Assembly: GCA_903896505.1 (NCBI GenBank)
Contig: CAITXU010000162.1
Location: forward strand, 1-33,573
From: an uncultured Verrucomicrobiota bacterium
Lineage (GTDB): Bacteria; Verrucomicrobiota; Verrucomicrobiia; Limisphaerales; UBA9464
Reading direction: 5' to 3'
Length of the DNA stretch: 33,573 nt
Position 1 is the stretch's first letter. Every line of letters starts with the position of its first letter. Below are positions 30,959 through 33,573 of the stretch, piece by piece. The notes under the pieces were generated by a model. It worked only from the letters and a program-made list of their open reading frames with translations. It ran no database searches and was not told the origin of the DNA. A program made the position numbers and the translations under genes.

Positions 30959-33073
30959 ATGTCATCCAGCCACCACCGCACCCGCCCGGGGTCTTCATCT
31001 CCGCCCATCCTTTGGTTTGTCCTCGGCCTGTTACTTCTTTGGTTGGGTAGCAGCCACGCAGGACATGCGGGCCAACCAGCAAGTCCCGTCTCCCAGCCCG
31101 CCAGATCAGGAGCCGTCGTGCCGGTTCCTTCTGCTCCCGCTGTCCCAGCTGTTCAACCTCCAAAGAGCCCGGAGATCGACTCCGGGTCGACCGATGTTGC
31201 CGACACGTCAGCGACTGCGGACGGTGACGATAAAACTTCGGGGGAAGCCAATCGAAACCGCGGACAATTCCAGATTGGGGATTCGGTTCACGTAACACCC
31301 GATCAGACTGTCGAAGATGTCGTGGTGGTTTTTGGTGACGCCGTCATCGAGGGAAAGGTCGAGGGGAATGTCGTTGTCATTGGCGGGTTGCTCACGGTTT
31401 CGGGAACGGTTACCGGCAATTGTGTGAATGTGGGTCGGGGCTTGAAACTGGATGGCCCCGCTCATGTCCAGGGCAACGTGGTTGGAATCCTGGGGGGTGT
31501 CAGCCGAAGCGTGGGTGCCCAGGTTGACGGGAACGTCGTGCCGGTTCACATCATGAACATCGGTCCGGACTTACCAGCCTGGATTAGTCAGACTTGGAAT
31601 GAGTGTATCCTTAAACTTCGCCCGGTCGCCTTTTCCGCCCGCTGGACGGTGGGTGCCGCCCTCGTCTTTTTGCTCCTGTACGGATTGATTGCGTTGATTT
31701 TCCCTGAAGCGGTTGAGAAATCAGCCCGACAGTTTTCAGAACGGGGAATTGCCTCTCTTTTCGTCGGTATTCTGGCGCTGCCGTGTGCCGCCATTTTCCT
31801 GTTGATTGTCTTGATGACCTTTGTCTTTGCCCCCCTCGTGCCGTTGTTGATGGCTCCCCTCTTTTTTGGAGCCATGATTGGCAAGGCCGGTCTTCTTCGA
31901 CGAATGGGTGTCGGTCTCCTTAAACCGGTGGCAGCGGACGTTTCGGCCCCGGTTTCGGTCCTGGCTGGGGGACTGGCTCTGGCCTTGGTTTACACCATTC
32001 CTGTGGTTGGTTTGTTTGCCTGGGCGTTGACTTGGACCTGGGCATTTGGTGCCTTTGTCCAATCGGTGTTCCGTCGAAATCGCCCGGTCACTGATTCCGT
32101 TCCTCCGCATGCGGCACCGGGTGCGTCGGGACCGCAAAAGCCCACGCCCCCCGGCACCTCTCCGTCTCCTCTTCCTTCCCAGCCACTGCCGTCGGCATCT
32201 GCTTCAGGAATCACCCTGGCAACGGCCACGGAATTGGCCGGTCCAACGGGGAGTGAAAGCTTGGGGGCCGTGGCATCGGTTCATTCGCCTGCTCCGGTGA
32301 TAGCTCCCTCGGCCACGACAACTTCTTCAATAACGCCCCAGGCTGGGGAATCCGGTAATTTGGTTGTTTCTTCATCGGGCCCATCCGTTTCCATTTCTGG
32401 GACACCTGTTTCCACTCCCATCTCCTCCGAGCTGGCTTTGTCGGTCGTACCGGCGACTGATCCTCTTCCCCGGCTCGACGGACCCACCCCCGACTCTCTC
32501 GGTGGCTCCGCTAATCCAGGCCCGGCACCCGACGTCAGTGCTGCGGGATTCACTCCGCCTCCACCCAGTCCGTCGCCCTCCTCCTCTACAAAATCACCCT
32601 CCACCGCGACATTTGCCTCAACGGGTGGAACTGCTTCGATACCCGGCGTCCGTCCCCCGGAGTTGTCGCCGTCCGAGTTGTTGCATCTCCCACGTGTCGC
32701 GCTGGTGCCGCGTTTGGCTCCGCTCGCCTTTGACTGGATCATTTTATCTCTGATGATTCATGGGCCCATTTTTGACTTTGATCGGTTTCAGTGGATTTGT
32801 CGGCTGATTGAGTTTTCCTACTTTGCCGGGTTTTATTACTGGCGCGGAGCGACGCCCATGGGCCTGATCTTTGGACTGCGGGTGGTCCGGTTGGATGGTC
32901 GGCCCCTGGATTTTCCGACCCTGGCGGTTCGTGGTGTCGCCGCAGCCTTCGGGGCGATGGCGGCCGGGATTGGATATTTTTGGTGTGCCTGGGACCCGGA
33001 AAAGCAGTCCTGGCACGATAAACTCGCCGGAACCGTGGTTGTAAAGACAAGCAGGTCGTCGACTTTGGTCTAG
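30959..33073 (+). CDS. Membrane protein fusing a bactofilin-like beta-repeat region to an RDD domain
   Basis: A 704-residue protein in five parts. An N-terminal hydrophobic segment (17-30) is followed by an Ala/Pro/Ser spacer. A right-handed beta-repeat runs from about 118 to 194 with short GDAVIEGKVEGNVVVIGG-like turns, as in bactofilin-type polymer-forming proteins. Then come about four membrane spans (231-370). A long Pro/Ser/Thr-rich linker runs from about 375 to 575. A C-terminal RDD domain (580-700) has RLAPLAFDWIIL, RGATPMGLIFGLRVVRLDG and SWHDKLAGTVVV. RDD proteins are membrane proteins, some acting in ion transport. It is the third gene of the ECF operon, 24 bases after the anti-sigma gene, and is a candidate signal sensor or target. 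Confidence 0.8.
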   Translation: MSSSHHRTRPGSSSPPILWFVLGLLLLWLGSSHAGHAGQPASPVSQPARSGAVVPVPSAPAVPAVQPPKSPEIDSGSTDVADTSATADGDDKTSGEANRNRGQFQIGDSVHVTPDQTVEDVVVVFGDAVIEGKVEGNVVVIGGLLTVSGTVTGNCVNVGRGLKLDGPAHVQGNVVGILGGVSRSVGAQVDGNVVPVHIMNIGPDLPAWISQTWNECILKLRPVAFSARWTVGAALVFLLLYGLIALIFPEAVEKSARQFSERGIASLFVGILALPCAAIFLLIVLMTFVFAPLVPLLMAPLFFGAMIGKAGLLRRMGVGLLKPVAADVSAPVSVLAGGLALALVYTIPVVGLFAWALTWTWAFGAFVQSVFRRNRPVTDSVPPHAAPGASGPQKPTPPGTSPSPLPSQPLPSASASGITLATATELAGPTGSESLGAVASVHSPAPVIAPSATTTSSITPQAGESGNLVVSSSGPSVSISGTPVSTPISSELALSVVPATDPLPRLDGPTPDSLGGSANPGPAPDVSAAGFTPPPPSPSPSSSTKSPSTATFASTGGTASIPGVRPPELSPSELLHLPRVALVPRLAPLAFDWIILSLMIHGPIFDFDRFQWICRLIEFSYFAGFYYWRGATPMGLIFGLRVVRLDGRPLDFPTLAVRGVAAAFGAMAAGIGYFWCAWDPEKQSWHDKLAGTVVVKTSRSSTLV

Positions 33074-33116
33074 TGTCGTGTTACCAAGCTGCAATCAATT
33101 TCGATGATACGACACT
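33072..33116. promoter_or_regulatory. 8-bp inverted repeat downstream of the RDD gene
   Basis: AGTGTCGT (33072-33079) and ACGACACT (33109-33116) are perfect inverted mates separated by 29 bases. The left arm overlaps the stop codon of the RDD-fusion gene. No T-run follows, so a terminator is unlikely; an operator for the next gene is possible. Confidence 0.35.
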
Positions 33117-33152
33117 GGTGAAACTTCTCACTTTCTGATGTGTGTCTTAAAT

Positions 33153-33467
33153 ATGAAACTGCTCCTACACCTGATTCTGTTGCCGTTCAAGCTGCTGTTG
33201 GTCTTGCCGCTTGTCGTCATCTTTTTCGCCCTGGGATTGATTGGATTGTGCCTCGCCCTGCTGCCGGTGGGACTTGGCCTCCTTGGCCTTTTGGGAGCAG
33301 TTTTTTGGGTCGCCATGCTTGTCCACGCGATTCTCAACGATCGATTGACGGGCGGAAGCCGGTTGGCATGGGTGCTGGCGGTCTGGTTCCTGCCGGTCAT
33401 CGGTGCAGCCTTCTATTTTCTGGTCGGCCGATCCGGGAACCGTGGTCCGCTTCTGGCTAACGCTTGA
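33153..33467 (+). CDS. Small membrane protein with PLDc_N (cardiolipin synthase N-terminal) domain
   Basis: A 104-residue protein with three hydrophobic segments. The last half (WVAMLVHAILNDRLTGGSRLAWVLAVWFLPVIGAAFYFLVGR) matches the PLDc_N domain, the membrane part found ahead of phospholipase D domains in cardiolipin synthases and also alone. No HKD catalytic motif is present, so it is not an enzyme by itself. The start is ATG 33153 (MKLLLHLILL) or ATG 33138. It lies 79 bases after the RDD-fusion gene and may belong to the same envelope operon. Confidence 0.7.
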   Translation: MKLLLHLILLPFKLLLVLPLVVIFFALGLIGLCLALLPVGLGLLGLLGAVFWVAMLVHAILNDRLTGGSRLAWVLAVWFLPVIGAAFYFLVGRSGNRGPLLANA

Positions 33468-33498
33468 TGGATGGTGCCGGGGCTGTGTTCGGTAGCAC

Positions 33499-33512
33499 AG
33501 GCTTTCGAGCCT
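33499..33512. repeat. AGGCT-TTCG-AGCCT hairpin
   Basis: A 5-bp stem with a TTCG tetraloop, preceded by TTCGGTAGCAC. The GTAGC plus hairpin arrangement is the same as at 25284-25306 and 10917-10933. The window ends 60 bases later with no other gene visible. Confidence 0.5.
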
Positions 33513-33573
33513 TTCAAATAAAAGCATTCCTCTACTTCTGGACCAACGGGCGCGGTGGTGCGCGGGCGATGGT

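Overview
The window looks like a chromosomal segment of a high-GC Verrucomicrobiota bacterium, probably near the Pedosphaera/Limisphaera group. This rests on style, not a marker gene: an FTLVELLV pseudopilin, secreted proteins ending in a 'YQIQYS...RYYRVVTLP' type tail, a sigma factor paired with a membrane partner of the type seen there, several families of GC-rich palindromic intergenic repeats, and IS3/IS66 debris. I found no rRNA, tRNA or CRISPR array.

Layout. 1-1.4 kb: the end of purB, then an HNH endonuclease coupled to a small lipoprotein. 1.4-5.2 kb: an accessory patch with low coding density. It holds an orphan DUF1778 antitoxin, a truncated gene, IS3 and IS66 remnants, a small CxxC protein, a short pseudopilin, a complete VapBC-type pair with a candidate operator, and a frameshifted conserved gene. 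5.2-15.6 kb: mostly single genes separated by repeat islands. These are a secreted sugar-isomerase-like protein, a polar amino acid ABC transporter in which binding protein and permease are one polypeptide, an S9 peptidase, an MFS transporter with a YebC-family regulator, a secreted protein, and a leucine-rich-repeat gene broken by a frameshift.

15.7-23.1 kb, minus strand: one tightly packed polycistron, yicC - gmk - coaC - histidine kinase - sigma-54 response regulator - small membrane protein - hpnD - hpnK - EamA-like protein. Most junctions overlap by 4 nt (ATGA or GTGA). It joins nucleotide and CoA metabolism, a two-component system and isoprenoid (squalene/hopanoid) enzymes in one transcript. 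An acyl-CoA ligase is divergent from it.

24.8-33.6 kb: a second repeat island, a thioredoxin-domain SPATA20/YyaL-type protein downstream of ribH, a third repeat island, and a second squalene-synthase-type enzyme. Divergent from that is an ECF sigma operon (sigma factor, likely membrane anti-sigma, and a 704-residue membrane protein fusing a bactofilin-like beta-repeat, a long Pro/Ser/Thr linker and an RDD domain), followed by a small PLDc_N-type membrane protein.

The most unusual material is (a) the modular repeat islands, including a 115-bp imperfect palindrome found at the same length twice and as a half copy once, and small hairpins with different stems but a shared TCC/TTCC loop; (b) the bactofilin-like/RDD fusion in a sigma-factor operon; (c) the two-component system inside the gmk-to-hpnD polycistron. 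I see no convincing new defence system here.
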